64,000 nt of DNA, taken from Sulfuritalea sp. (GTDB lineage Bacteria > Pseudomonadota > Gammaproteobacteria > Burkholderiales > Rhodocyclaceae). The notes under the pieces are model-generated. The model was not told where the DNA came from. It did not search any database and was given only the letters and a program-made list of their open reading frames with translations. Positions 15,838 to 25,097 of this stretch are shown piece by piece (positions within the stretch are counted from its first letter, which is position 1; the number at the start of each line of letters is the position of its first letter). The translations under genes and the position numbers were made by a program. The stretch is from assembly GCA_016716965.1 (NCBI GenBank), contig JADJUP010000030.1, positions 62,001 to 126,000 on the forward strand, written 5' to 3'.

Positions 15838-16569
15838 TTACCAGGTGGTGACGTCGTCGAGCGTCGGTTCGTCCATGGCCGGGCGCGGCAACTGGCGATC
15901 GACCTTGAGCGGATTGTCGGCGCGTTCGAGTTCGTCCTCGTGGATCTTGATGCGGGTCTTGCGCCGCGGCAGGTAGTGATTGGCTGGCTGGGTGCCCCAT
16001 TCGGGCATCAGCGGATAGCCCCCGCTTTCGCGAATGGCGAGGGACACGGCGGACTGGGGATCATGGATGTCGCCGAACAGGCGCGCCGAGGTCGGGCAGG
16101 CCTTGACGCAGGACGGCTTGCGGTCTTCCGGCGCCATCGTCATGTCATAGATGCGATCGACGCAGAGCGTGCATTTCTTCATCACCTGCTGCTGCTCGTC
16201 GAGTTCGCGCGCGCCGTAGGGGCAGGCCCACGAGCAGTACTTGCAGCCGATGCACTTGTCGTAATCGACGAGGACGATGCCATCTTCCTTGCGCTTGTAC
16301 GATGCTCCGGTCGGGCACACCGGCACGCAGGGCGGATCCTCGCAGTGCAGGCAGGACTTGGGGAAGTGCACGGTTTCGGTGTTGGGAAACTCGCCGACTT
16401 CGAAGGTCTGCACGCGATTGAAGAAGGTTCCGGTGGGATCGGCGCCATAAGGATTCTGGTCGCCCATCGGACCGGCGCTGCCCGAAGTGTTCCACTCCTT
16501 GCACGAAGTCACGCAGGCCTGGCAGCCGACACAGACGTTGAGATCTATTACCAGGGCCAGCTGGGTCAT
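15838..16569 (-). CDS. soeB: Sulfite dehydrogenase iron-sulfur subunit SoeB
   Basis: 243 residues. Four ferredoxin-type cysteine groups are visible: CVGCQACVTSCKEWN, CLHCEDPPCVPVCPTGA, CIGCKYCSWACPYGARE and CTLCVDRI with CVKACPTSA, as in DmsB/PsrB/SoeB subunits that bind four [4Fe-4S] clusters. It carries electrons from the molybdenum subunit to SoeC. The start overlaps the soeA stop by four bases (ATGA). It has no Tat signal, consistent with the cytoplasmic orientation known for SoeABC. Confidence 0.93.
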   Translation of the reverse strand: MTQLALVIDLNVCVGCQACVTSCKEWNTSGSAGPMGDQNPYGADPTGTFFNRVQTFEVGEFPNTETVHFPKSCLHCEDPPCVPVCPTGASYKRKEDGIVLVDYDKCIGCKYCSWACPYGARELDEQQQVMKKCTLCVDRIYDMTMAPEDRKPSCVKACPTSARLFGDIHDPQSAVSLAIRESGGYPLMPEWGTQPANHYLPRRKTRIKIHEDELERADNPLKVDRQLPRPAMDEPTLDDVTTW

Positions 16570-19454
16570 TTCGCCTTGATCCCGAGAAAGGCCAGGATGC
16601 TGCTGCGCGTCTTCATGCCCGGATAGGGTTTCATCACGGCGAACTGCGGCGAGGTCTGCTCCGGTTCACCGGCTTCGGCCTTGCTGATGCGCACCCGAAC
16701 GTCATACCACGCCGCCTGACCGGTGATCGGGTCGGAGTTCGACATGCGCTGCCCGGCGCCCATTCCGGCATCGGCCGGCAGTTCTTCGGAAATCAGGTGG
16801 TTGAGCAGGAAGCCCTTCTGCGATTCGTTGGCATCCGGCGTCAGGTTCCAGGCGCCCGCAGCCTTGCCGATCGCGTTCCAGGTCCACACCGTGCCCGGTT
16901 CCACCGCCTCGGAATGGCGTGCCATGCAGCGTACCTTGCCCCATTGCGACTCGACCCATATCCAGTCGCCGTCGGCGATGCCCTGGCTCAAAGCAGTGCG
17001 GGCATTGACGTAAAGGTAATTGTGGGTATGTATCTGGCGCAGCCAGGCGTTCTGTGAATCCCAGGAGTGATACATCGCCATCGGACGCTGCGTTACCGCC
17101 GCCAACGGATACTTGTGCTTGTCGGTGAGCTGCGCCTCGAGCGGGTCGTAGTAGAAGGGCAGCGGATCGAAATAGGTCTCGACGCGCTTGCGCAGGTTCT
17201 GCGGCGGCTTGCGGGTCAGGCCCTTGCCCTGTGCCGCGCCACGGAAGCGCTGCAGCACTTCGGAATAGATGTGGATCAGGATCGGCTCGGCGTAGCGCGT
17301 AATGCGGTTGCGCTGCGACCACTCGAGGTAGCCCTTGTTCCAGTTGCGCATGTACTGGTAGGACTTGGGCAACTCGTAGTGGAAGACGCAGTTGTTCTTC
17401 TTGTACATCTCCCACTGGTTGGGATTCGGCTCGCCACGCAGCGACTTCTCGCCGCCCTTGCCGCGCCAGCCGGCGAGGAAGCCGATGCCGGAACCCGGCT
17501 CGGATTCCCAATTGACGACGAAGTCGGGATAGTCGCGGAATTTGCGCTCGCCCTCCTTGGTCACGAACGCGGGCAGTTTGAGCCGCGTGCCGAGTTCGAT
17601 CAGCACTTCCTGGAAGGGCTTGCAGTCGCCCGAAACGGGCACCACCGGCACGCGCACCGAATCCACCGGCCCGTCGAATTCCGAAATCGGCCGGTCGAGC
17701 ATGGACATCACGTCGTGGCGTTCGAGGTAAGTCGTGTCGGGCAGGATCAGGTCGGCGAAGGCCGTCATCTCGGAATGGAAAGCGTCGCAGACGACGAGGA
17801 AGGGAATCTTGAACTCGCCGTTCTCGTCCCGGTCGTTGAGCATCTGCCGCACTTCGACCGCGTTCATGGTCGAGTTCCACGCCATGTTGGCCATGAAGAT
17901 CAGCAGCGTGTCGATGCGGTAGGGATCGCCGCGCCAGGCGTTGGTGATGGCGTTGTGCATCAGGCCATGCACCGACAGCGGGTACTCCCAGGAAAAGGCC
18001 TTGTCGATGCGGACCGGGCTGCCATCGTCGTTGACGAACAGGTCGTCCGGGTCGGAGGGCCAGCCCAGCGCCATACCGTCCAGCGGCCGGTTGGGTTGCA
18101 CCGCGCGCGGGTCGTTGGGCGTGCGCGCGCAAGGCGGAATCGGCCGCGGGAAAGGCGCCTTGTGGCGAAAGCCGCCGGGGCGGTCGATGGTGCCCAGCAG
18201 GGACATCAGAATCGCCATGGCGCGTATGGTCTGGAAGCCGTTGCTGTGCGCCGCAAGACCGCGCATGGCGTGGAAGGCCACCGGGTTGCCGGTCACCGTG
18301 TCGTGTTCATTGCCCCAGGAATCGGTCCACGCGATTGGCAGTTCTATCTTCTGGTCGCGCGCCGTGACGCCCATCTCGTAGGCCAGGCGACGGATCACCT
18401 CGGCCGGGATCCCCGTGATCTGGCTGGCCCATTCCGGGGTGTAGTCCTTGACGCGTTCGTGCAGTAACTGGAAGGCCGGCTTCACCGGCGTGCCGTCCGG
18501 CAGCTTGAATTCGCCAAGCAGGTATGGATCGGCACCGGGCTTGTGCGTCACCACCGCGCGATCCGTGGTGCGGTCCCACCACAGCTTGTCCTGCGGTTCG
18601 TAGCAAGCCTCCTCGGTCGGCACCTCGGTGCGCACGAAGAAGCCGAACTCGTCATTGGCCTCATTAACATTGATCAGTTGGCCGGCGTTGCTGTACTGGA
18701 CCAGGAATTCGCGATCGTAGAGGCCGGTGGCGATGATCTCGTGGATGATGGCCAGCAGCAGCGCGCCATCGGTACCGGGACGGATCGGCACCCACTCGTC
18801 GGCGATCGCCGAATAGCCGGTGCGCACCGGATTGATCGAAATGAAGCGGCCGCCGTCGCGCTTGAACTTCGACAGCGCGATCTTCAGCGGGTTGGAATGA
18901 TGGTCCTCGGCGGTGCCGATCATCACGAACAGCTTGGCGCGGTCGAGGTCGGGCCCGCCGAACTCCCAGAACGAGCCGCCGATGGTGTAGATCATGCCGG
19001 CGGCCATGTTCACCGAACAGAAGCCGCCGTGCGCGGCATAGTTGGGCGTGCCGAACTGGCGCGCGAACATGCCGGTCAGCGCCTGCATCTGGTCGCGGCC
19101 GGTGAACAGGGCGAATTTCTTCGGGTCCGTCGCGCGAATCTTCCCGAGGCGTTCGGCCAGGGTGGCGAAGGCCTCCTCCCACTCGATCTCTTCGAACTCG
19201 CCGGCGCCGCGATCGGCACCGACCTTGCGCTTGAGCGGCTTCAGCAACCGCGCAGGGGAGTACTGCTTCATGATTCCCGACGAGCCCTTGGCGCAGATCA
19301 CGCCCTTGTTCAGCGGGTGATCCGGGTTGCCATCGATGTAACGCACGACGCCATCGCGCAGATGCACCCGGATGCCGCAACGGCAGGCGCACATGTAGCA
19401 CGTCGTGGTCTTGATTTCCTGCAGCGGCGGAATGGTTGCGTTGGCGGCCAGCAT
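16566..19454 (-). CDS. soeA: Sulfite dehydrogenase (quinone) molybdopterin subunit SoeA
   Basis: 962 residues of the DMSO-reductase family. The N-terminal TTCYMCACRCGIRVHL with GVICAKGSSG supplies one [4Fe-4S] cluster. Mo-bisMGD motifs include GGFCSVNMAAGMIY, GTAEDHHSNPLKIALSKF and ADLILPDTTYLERHD, and the C-terminal domain carries YVNARTALSQGIADGDWIW. There is no Tat leader, as expected for the cytoplasmic SoeA that oxidises sulfite directly to sulfate and feeds the quinone pool. Related polysulfide/thiosulfate reductases normally have a Tat signal, so the SoeA call is preferred. The palindromic box 19538-19560 lies 94 bp before the start. Confidence 0.92.
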   Translation of the reverse strand: MLAANATIPPLQEIKTTTCYMCACRCGIRVHLRDGVVRYIDGNPDHPLNKGVICAKGSSGIMKQYSPARLLKPLKRKVGADRGAGEFEEIEWEEAFATLAERLGKIRATDPKKFALFTGRDQMQALTGMFARQFGTPNYAAHGGFCSVNMAAGMIYTIGGSFWEFGGPDLDRAKLFVMIGTAEDHHSNPLKIALSKFKRDGGRFISINPVRTGYSAIADEWVPIRPGTDGALLLAIIHEIIATGLYDREFLVQYSNAGQLINVNEANDEFGFFVRTEVPTEEACYEPQDKLWWDRTTDRAVVTHKPGADPYLLGEFKLPDGTPVKPAFQLLHERVKDYTPEWASQITGIPAEVIRRLAYEMGVTARDQKIELPIAWTDSWGNEHDTVTGNPVAFHAMRGLAAHSNGFQTIRAMAILMSLLGTIDRPGGFRHKAPFPRPIPPCARTPNDPRAVQPNRPLDGMALGWPSDPDDLFVNDDGSPVRIDKAFSWEYPLSVHGLMHNAITNAWRGDPYRIDTLLIFMANMAWNSTMNAVEVRQMLNDRDENGEFKIPFLVVCDAFHSEMTAFADLILPDTTYLERHDVMSMLDRPISEFDGPVDSVRVPVVPVSGDCKPFQEVLIELGTRLKLPAFVTKEGERKFRDYPDFVVNWESEPGSGIGFLAGWRGKGGEKSLRGEPNPNQWEMYKKNNCVFHYELPKSYQYMRNWNKGYLEWSQRNRITRYAEPILIHIYSEVLQRFRGAAQGKGLTRKPPQNLRKRVETYFDPLPFYYDPLEAQLTDKHKYPLAAVTQRPMAMYHSWDSQNAWLRQIHTHNYLYVNARTALSQGIADGDWIWVESQWGKVRCMARHSEAVEPGTVWTWNAIGKAAGAWNLTPDANESQKGFLLNHLISEELPADAGMGAGQRMSNSDPITGQAAWYDVRVRISKAEAGEPEQTSPQFAVMKPYPGMKTRSSILAFLGIKAK

Positions 19455-19537
19455 CGAATGGGGTATCGGGGTTCCGGACGGAACATTAGAAAGTCTCGAT
19501 ATTCTGACGATAAGCTCGCCCCGCGTACAAGGGGATA

Positions 19538-19560
19538 ATTTCTATTTTTAGATAAGCAAC
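19538..19560. promoter_or_regulatory. Palindromic operator-like site upstream of soeABC
   Basis: ATTTCTATTTTTAGATAAGC: CTAT-TTTTAG-ATAA, followed by GC as at sat. Another GATAAGC occurs at 19508-19514. The box lies 94 bp before soeA and also 94 bp before the + strand gene at 19643, so it could serve both directions. Confidence 0.5.
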
Positions 19561-19642
19561 AGTGATTGTCCGCGTTCAGCCGGGCGCTGTAGAGTACGCG
19601 GCCGGCGTCGACACACGCTGCACACCGCAGGAGCACCATCCC

Positions 19643-20047
19643 ATGAGCATTCCCGAATTCACCGACACCGAGTCGCAACTGGTCAGCCAGATACTGCTCG
19701 AGCGTTACGGCCGCATCGTTCCGCTTCAATCCGCCGAGGTCGACATGCTGCTCGATGCCGCAAGCACGGAACCCACGCCGTGTCCGGCGCTTTACTGGAG
19801 CCAGCTCGGCGCGGAGTTCATCGTTGCCAAGACGGGTGACCAGCGCTTCCGCTGCCAGTTCTTCTATTCCGAGAGCGAGGTATTCGGCACCGGCCGCGAC
19901 ACCTACGACAATCTCGGCGATTGCGTCACCAACATGCTGCAACTTCAGGCCGACCACCATGCCACGCGCGCCGCTGCCCTGCCGCAGGGCGCCGAAAAGC
20001 AGGCGCCGACCAGCGAAGAGGACTACCACGGCCCGGTCATCATATGA
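19643..20047 (+). CDS. Conserved-looking hypothetical protein, 134 aa
   Basis: Family not recognised. The start MSIPEFTDTESQL at 19643 is preceded by GCAGGAGCACC; the frame is open upstream but without a ribosome-binding site. The protein is acidic, with no signal peptide and no membrane segment, and has scattered cysteines (PCPALYW, RCQFFYSESEVFGTG, DCVTNML). Its stop overlaps the start of the next gene by four bases (ATGA), and it is read divergently from soeA across a shared control region, so a role linked to sulfite oxidation is an inference from context. Confidence 0.75.
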   Translation: MSIPEFTDTESQLVSQILLERYGRIVPLQSAEVDMLLDAASTEPTPCPALYWSQLGAEFIVAKTGDQRFRCQFFYSESEVFGTGRDTYDNLGDCVTNMLQLQADHHATRAAALPQGAEKQAPTSEEDYHGPVII

Positions 20048-20232
20048 CCCTGGAAAAGGCACGCCAGCTGCTCGGTACCCAGGTCAGCTTTGGCGGCGGC
20101 TACAACCGCAACGGAGCACGCCTGATCATTGCGGACGTGATCCGCGAGCACGGCCAGGCCGCGGCCGACCAACTTATCCGCGAAATGCGACTCGACGAGT
20201 TGTTCGGCTTCCGGCCGGGCGAAGCCCCATGA
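20044..20232 (+). CDS. Small hypothetical protein, 62 aa
   Basis: Begins MTLEKARQLLGTQVSFGGGY and ends in FGFRPGEAP, with no recognised family. It is joined by ATGA overlaps at both ends: start 20044 inside the stop of the 134-aa gene, and stop inside the start of the phosphodiesterase at 20229. That strict coupling is the main support for it being real. It is predicted soluble, with an amphipathic helical middle (ADVIREHGQAAADQLIREMR). Confidence 0.7.
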   Translation: MTLEKARQLLGTQVSFGGGYNRNGARLIIADVIREHGQAAADQLIREMRLDELFGFRPGEAP

Positions 20233-20759
20233 AAATCTGCATCCTTTCCGACAGCCACGACCGCGGCCCGATGATGGCCCGCGCCGTCGGCATCGCCATG
20301 GACGAAGGCGCGGAAGCGGTGATCCACTGCGGCGACATCATCGGCGGCAACACCCTGCGCGCCACGATCAAGCTCGGGTTGCCGATCCATGCCGTGCATG
20401 GCAACAACCTCGGCGATCCGGTATCGATCGCGCGCCTCGCCCATCATTCCGATGGCATGCTGCATTACCATGGTGCGGACGCGGCCATCCAGCTCGGCGG
20501 CCGGCGCATCTTCCTCACCCACTACCCACACATCGGCCATGGCATGGCCTGCACCGGCGACTACGACCTGGTCTGCTGCGGCCACAGCCACATTGCAGAA
20601 ATCCGCCAACAGGCCAACATCCTGGGAACCCGGACCTGGATGGTCAATCCAGGCACGGTGGCCGGCCTCGGTGCGCCCTCGGCCACATGGATACTCGCCG
20701 ACCTCGCGGCCATGAGCTTCGAAGTTCGCGAACTGGCCGCCGCGCCGGCCGGCGCCTAG
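20229..20759 (+). CDS. YfcE/MJ0936-type metallophosphoesterase
   Basis: 176 residues. Metal-binding motifs in order: ILSDSHDRGPMM (D-x-H), IHCGDIIGG (GD), VHGNNLGD (GN), FLTHYPHIGHG and CGHSHIAEI (GHxH), then NPGTVAGLGAPSATW. These are the five blocks of small phosphodiesterases such as YfcE. The physiological substrate is unknown. It is the last member of a coupled three-gene cassette that sits between soeABC and qmoAB. The start is fixed by the ATGA overlap at 20229 and the family's MKI.ILSDSH opening. Confidence 0.85.
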   Translation: MKICILSDSHDRGPMMARAVGIAMDEGAEAVIHCGDIIGGNTLRATIKLGLPIHAVHGNNLGDPVSIARLAHHSDGMLHYHGADAAIQLGGRRIFLTHYPHIGHGMACTGDYDLVCCGHSHIAEIRQQANILGTRTWMVNPGTVAGLGAPSATWILADLAAMSFEVRELAAAPAGA

Positions 20760-20810
20760 ATCCGGATTCCGCGGCGAACGATTCACGAAAAATGCTGCGG
20801 TGCATTCAGC

Positions 20811-20831
20811 TTTTCTATTGAAACATTGGAA
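20811..20831. promoter_or_regulatory. Palindromic operator-like site upstream of qmoA
   Basis: TTTTCTATTGAAACATTGGA: CTAT-TGAAAC-ATTG, the weakest of the four copies but with the same TTCTAT half, spacer and distance (about 81 bp) to the start codon. Confidence 0.35.
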
Positions 20832-20902
20832 GATTGCAAAGGTGCACGCAGTCGCAACCGATAAAATCGCGGGCTGCTGAAATAACTAACCGGGAGCTCG
20901 AT

Positions 20903-22189
20903 GTGACGGCTTCAATTGCAACCAACCAGACGATTCTGGTCGTAGGCGGCGGCATCAGCGGCATGACGGCGGCGCTCGAAGCCGCGGAATGCGGCAAGCA
21001 GGTGATCCTGGTCGAAAAGACCCCCGTCCTCGGTGGCCGCACGGCGCGGCTCTACCGCTACTTTCCGAAGATGTGCCATCCGACCTGCGGGCTGGAAATC
21101 AACCTGCGCCGGATCAAGCAGAACCGCAACATCCGCCTGATGACCATGACCGAGGTCACCGCGGTTTCCGGCAGTCGCGGCAACTACAGCGTGACGCTGA
21201 AAGTCGCGCCGCGCTTCGTCAATGAAAATTGCACCGCCTGCGGCAAGTGTGCCGAGGCGGTTACGGCCGAAGTGTCGAACCCGTGGAACTACGGGCTGGA
21301 CAAGATGAAGGCGGCCTACCTGCCGCACAACATGGCCTATCCCCAGCGCTACGTGATCGACCCCTCCATCGTCGGCACGCCCGAGGGCGAAAAGGCCAAG
21401 GCCGCCTGTCCGGTCGGCGCCGTCGATCTCGACATGAAGGAAGAGACCGTCACCTTGTCGGTCGGCGCGGTGATCTACGCCACCGGCTGGCGCCCGTACG
21501 ACGCGGCGAAGATCCAGCCCTACGGCTACGGCCGCTTCGCCAACGTGATCACCAGCCTCGAATTCGAGCGCCTGGCGGACCCGCAAGGGCCAACCGGAGG
21601 CAAGATCCTGCGCCCCGGCGACGGCAAGGAGGCGAAGAATATCGCCTTCATCCAGTGCGCCGGCTCGCGCGACGAGAACCACCTGCGCCATTGCTCGCGC
21701 ATTTGCTGCATGGCCTCGCTGAAGCAGACGCAATACGTGCGCGAAGCCTTCGGCGACCAGGGCAAGTCGACCATCTACTACATCGACATCCGCGCCATCG
21801 ACCGCTTCGAGGACTTCTACCAGATGGTGCAGAAGGATGCGACCGTCAGCTTCGTCAAGAGCAAGGTGGCGAAGATCGTCGAGAACGCGGAGAACGGCAA
21901 TCCGGTGCTGCACGGCGTGGATACCGAGGGTTACCACCGCTACGCCACGGAACACGACCTGGTCGTGCTGGCCGTCGGCATGGAGCCGGAGATCACCGGC
22001 GTGAAGCTGCCCGACGACGTGATCCTCGATTCTTCGAACTTCATCGAAGGCAGCAAGGATGGCGGCATGTTCGGCGCCGGCGCGGCCTCCAGCCCGCTCG
22101 ACGTCAATCGTTCGGTGCAAAGCGCCACCGCCGCCAGCCTGCACGCGATCCAGGTCATTCGTAAAACCGCTTCGACGGAGGCTGTATGA
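20903..22189 (+). CDS. qmoA: QmoA, HdrA-like flavoprotein of the Qmo complex
   Basis: 428 residues from a GTG at 20903 with GGGAGCTCGAT before it. The FAD motif ILVVGGGISGMTAALEAAE is followed by PVLGGRTARLYRYFPKMCHP, cysteines in NENCTACGKCAEAV and AACPVGA, then the HdrA-type cluster IQCAGSRDENHLRHCSRICC. Qmo exchanges electrons between the quinone pool and APS reductase; in sulfur oxidisers AprBA should reduce Qmo. Cytoplasmic, with no membrane helix. Its stop overlaps qmoB by four bases. Confidence 0.92.
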   Translation: MTASIATNQTILVVGGGISGMTAALEAAECGKQVILVEKTPVLGGRTARLYRYFPKMCHPTCGLEINLRRIKQNRNIRLMTMTEVTAVSGSRGNYSVTLKVAPRFVNENCTACGKCAEAVTAEVSNPWNYGLDKMKAAYLPHNMAYPQRYVIDPSIVGTPEGEKAKAACPVGAVDLDMKEETVTLSVGAVIYATGWRPYDAAKIQPYGYGRFANVITSLEFERLADPQGPTGGKILRPGDGKEAKNIAFIQCAGSRDENHLRHCSRICCMASLKQTQYVREAFGDQGKSTIYYIDIRAIDRFEDFYQMVQKDATVSFVKSKVAKIVENAENGNPVLHGVDTEGYHRYATEHDLVVLAVGMEPEITGVKLPDDVILDSSNFIEGSKDGGMFGAGAASSPLDVNRSVQSATAASLHAIQVIRKTASTEAV

Positions 22190-24447
22190 ACGCCCCGGCT
22201 ACACCTGTGACACCCAAGTACGCCGCCTACATCTGCTCCGGCTGCGGCATCGGCGATGCCATGAAGGTCGGACAGCTCGAGAACATCGCCAAGAAGGAAG
22301 GCAAGATGGCGCTGGTCAAGAGCCATCCCTTCCTGTGCAATGCCGAAGGCGTGCAGACGATCAGGGACGACATCGCCAACGAGCAAGTCACGCATGTCTG
22401 CATCGCCGCCTGCTCGCGCCGAGCCAAGACCGAAGCCTTCCAGTTCGACGGCGTCGCCATGTCGCGCGCCAACCTGCGCGAAGGCGTGCTGTGGGTCGTC
22501 GCCGCCGGCAAGGAACACGACGAAGTACGCCAGGAAATGGCTGCCGACTACGTACGCATGGGCTGCGCCGAAGTCAAGAAAATGAAACAGCCGTCCGGCA
22601 ACGTCAAGGAGAGTTCGTCCAAGCGCATCCTGATCGTCGGTGGCGGCATGTCCGGCATGACGGCGGCACTGGAAATCGCCGAAGCCGGCTACGAAGCCGT
22701 GTTGGTCGAAAAGACCGGCGCACTGGGTGGCATGGCGGCGCAACTGTGGAAGCGCCAGCCGTTCAAGATGCCGTATGCGGCCGCACAGGACACCGGCGTG
22801 GCCGAGATGGTCGCGAAGATCGGCGCCACGCCGCTGATCACGGTCCACCTGAACTCGACCATCGCCGACACTTCGGGCGCGCCCGGCCGCTTCGTGATCC
22901 AGGTCGCCCAGGAATCGGGCGCCGTCAGCGAAGTCACCGTGGGTGCCATCGTCCAGGCCTCCGGCTTCACCACCTACGATATCGCCAAGCTGCCGGAACT
23001 CGGCGGTGGCCAGCCCAACGTGGTCGACCAGGCCGGACTCGAAGCGCTGGCCCGCCAGGCCAACGGCGGCGCGATAAAACGTGCCGACGGCAAGGAAATC
23101 AAGTCCGTGGTGTTCGTGCAGTGCGCCGGCCAGCGCGACACCACCGGCACGCACCTGTCCTACTGTTCCGGCCACTGCTGCGGCACCAGCATCAAGCAGG
23201 CAACCTACTTCAAGGACCAGAACCCGGACATCGACACCGTGGTCATGTACCAGGACCTTCGGGTACCGGGCATGGGCGAGGATTTCTACCGCAGTGCGCA
23301 GGAACGTGGCGTGATCTTCACCAAGGGCACCGCGAGCAAGGTCACCGGCGGCGACAGCTGTGCAGTGACCTTCAAGGACCTGATCCTCGACGAAGAAAAC
23401 ACCATACCCGCCGACCTCGTGGTGCTCGCCACCGGCCAGGTGCCGAATGCCGGCGTCGACCTCGAAGCCTGGAATCCGGTGGTGACGGCCGCCGAAGGCG
23501 GCGACGAAGCCGCCAAGGCCCAGCGCGACGTGATGCGGACCACCTCGGTGCTCAAGCTCAACTACCGCCAGGGTCCGGACGTGCCGCAGTTCAAGCACGG
23601 CTTCGCCGATTCGCACTTCATCTGCTTCCCCTACGAGACGCGCCGCACCGGCATCTACGCCGCCGGCCCGGTACGACGCCCGATGGACATCCTGCAGGCC
23701 ACGGACGACGCCACCGGCGCCGCGCTGAAGGCGATCCAGGCCGTCGAAAACGCCGCCCTCGGCCGCGCCGCGCATCCGCGCTCGGGCGACCTCTCCTTCC
23801 CCACCGCCCGCCTCGAAGGCTGCACCCAGTGCAAGCGCTGCACGGTCGAGTGCCCCTTCGGCGCCATCGACGAGGACGAGAAGCGCTTCCCCAAGTTCAA
23901 CGAGGAACGTTGCCGCCGCTGCGGCACCTGCATGGGCGCCTGCCCGGTGCGCGTGATCTCCTTCGAGAACTACTCGGTGGATACCGTCGGCAGCCAGGTC
24001 AAGGCCGTCGAGGTTCCCGAGGAGGACGAAGAGAAGCCGCGCATCCTGGTGCTGGCCTGCGAGAACGACGCCTACCCGGCGCTCGACATGGCGGGCATGG
24101 CGCGCATGAACTACTCGGCCTTCGTTCGCGTCATTCCGGTGCGCTGCCTCGGCTCGGTGAACACCATCTGGATCACCGACGCGCTCAACGGCGGCTACGA
24201 CGGCGTGATGATGATGGGTTGCAAGAAGGGCGACGAATACCAGTGCCACTTCGTCAAGGGTTCCGAACTCGCCCACTACCGCATGAGCAAGATCGGCGAC
24301 ACGCTGAAGCAGATGGGCCTCGAGCCCGAGCGCGTGGTCACCCAGGAAGTGGCGATCACCGACAACGCCCGCGTGGTCAAGCTGATCAACGACTACGTCG
24401 CCGAACTCGACAAGCTGGGGCCATCCCCGATGAAGGGCTTCGGCTAA
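22186..24447 (+). CDS. qmoB: QmoB, HdrA/MvhD-like subunit
   Basis: 753 residues. The N-terminal ICSGCGIGDAMKVG block is followed by FAD-binding ILIVGGGMSGMTAALEIAE near residue 145. Next come the HdrA-type cysteines QCAGQRDTTGTHLSYCSGHC, two ferredoxin motifs (CTQCKRCTVECPFGA, CRRCGTCMGACPVR) near residues 545-585, and a C-terminal MvhD-like domain (ARMNYSAFVRVIPVRCLGSV, MMGCKKGDEYQCHF). This is the full QmoB layout. Start and stop are coupled to qmoA (ATGA) and, 11 bp on, to hdrC. Confidence 0.93.
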   Translation: MNAPATPVTPKYAAYICSGCGIGDAMKVGQLENIAKKEGKMALVKSHPFLCNAEGVQTIRDDIANEQVTHVCIAACSRRAKTEAFQFDGVAMSRANLREGVLWVVAAGKEHDEVRQEMAADYVRMGCAEVKKMKQPSGNVKESSSKRILIVGGGMSGMTAALEIAEAGYEAVLVEKTGALGGMAAQLWKRQPFKMPYAAAQDTGVAEMVAKIGATPLITVHLNSTIADTSGAPGRFVIQVAQESGAVSEVTVGAIVQASGFTTYDIAKLPELGGGQPNVVDQAGLEALARQANGGAIKRADGKEIKSVVFVQCAGQRDTTGTHLSYCSGHCCGTSIKQATYFKDQNPDIDTVVMYQDLRVPGMGEDFYRSAQERGVIFTKGTASKVTGGDSCAVTFKDLILDEENTIPADLVVLATGQVPNAGVDLEAWNPVVTAAEGGDEAAKAQRDVMRTTSVLKLNYRQGPDVPQFKHGFADSHFICFPYETRRTGIYAAGPVRRPMDILQATDDATGAALKAIQAVENAALGRAAHPRSGDLSFPTARLEGCTQCKRCTVECPFGAIDEDEKRFPKFNEERCRRCGTCMGACPVRVISFENYSVDTVGSQVKAVEVPEEDEEKPRILVLACENDAYPALDMAGMARMNYSAFVRVIPVRCLGSVNTIWITDALNGGYDGVMMMGCKKGDEYQCHFVKGSELAHYRMSKIGDTLKQMGLEPERVVTQEVAITDNARVVKLINDYVAELDKLGPSPMKGFG

Positions 24448-24458
24448 GGAGACGCGAG

Positions 24459-25082
24459 ATGACTACTGCAAACACCAACGCCATCGAGCGCTACCGCAAC
24501 AACTTCCTCAAGGAAGTCGAGGCCAACGTCGAAGAAGGCCACATGGTCAAGATGTGCATGCAGTGCGGCGTCTGCGCCGGCTCCTGCCCGCTCGGCCCGC
24601 ACTGGACGCACTCGCCGCAGAAGATCTTCATGATGATCCGTGCCGGCAAGCGCGACGAAGTGCTGGGCTCGGACTCCATGTTCATGTGCACCTCCTGCTA
24701 TAACTGCATGGTGCGCTGCCCGCGCCAGCTGCCGATCACCCACATCATGCACGGCCTGGCCAATTACGCGCACCGCCTCGGCCTCGCCCCCAAGGGCCAG
24801 CCGACGCGCGACTTCGCCACGCTGTTCTGGAACAACGCCATCAAGAAGGGCCGTGTCAATGAACTGATGCTGACCCTGCGCCACTACTTCCGCGGCGGCC
24901 TGGTCTCCGGCATCAAGGAAGCGCTGGGCATGCAGAGCGTCGGCCTTGGTCTGTTCATGGCCAAACGCCTCAACCCGATGGAGATTTTTGGCGGCCATGG
25001 CGTCAAGGATCTCAAGGGCTTCCACGCCATCGTCGCCAAGGCAAAGGAAATCGAGGACCGCAAGAAGGGCTTCACGGCCTGA
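24459..25082 (+). CDS. hdrC: HdrC-like iron-sulfur protein (replaces QmoC N-terminal part)
   Basis: 207 residues. Two [4Fe-4S] motifs are visible: KMCMQCGVCAGSCPLG and FMCTSCYNCMVRCPRQLP. The rest is helical and hydrophilic, with no membrane segments, unlike QmoC of Desulfovibrio in which HdrC is fused to a cytochrome-b domain. It should relay electrons between QmoAB and the HdrB subunit encoded next. ATG at 24459 with AAGGAGACGCG before it. A qmoAB-hdrCB layout instead of qmoABC is known from Gram-positive sulfate reducers and some sulfur oxidisers. Confidence 0.9.
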   Translation: MTTANTNAIERYRNNFLKEVEANVEEGHMVKMCMQCGVCAGSCPLGPHWTHSPQKIFMMIRAGKRDEVLGSDSMFMCTSCYNCMVRCPRQLPITHIMHGLANYAHRLGLAPKGQPTRDFATLFWNNAIKKGRVNELMLTLRHYFRGGLVSGIKEALGMQSVGLGLFMAKRLNPMEIFGGHGVKDLKGFHAIVAKAKEIEDRKKGFTA

Positions 25083-25097
25083 CGGAGAGACATCAAA

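Noticed and set aside
16566..19454. Annotation of the molybdoenzyme as polysulfide, thiosulfate or arsenate reductase
   Set aside because: There is no Tat leader, and the neighbours (aprBA, sat, qmo, tusA) support the cytoplasmic sulfite dehydrogenase SoeA.
20811..20900. A typical -35/-10 promoter for qmoA
   Set aside because: Several AT-rich hexamers can be forced, none with good spacing.
21940..24276. 778-codon open frame opposite qmoA/qmoB
   Set aside because: Shadow frame of GC-rich coding sequence; qmoB on the other strand has clear Fe-S and FAD motifs.
22059..24458. Long frame reading into hdrC
   Set aside because: Arg/Gly-rich shadow of qmoB; hdrC proper starts at 24459 with its own ribosome-binding site.
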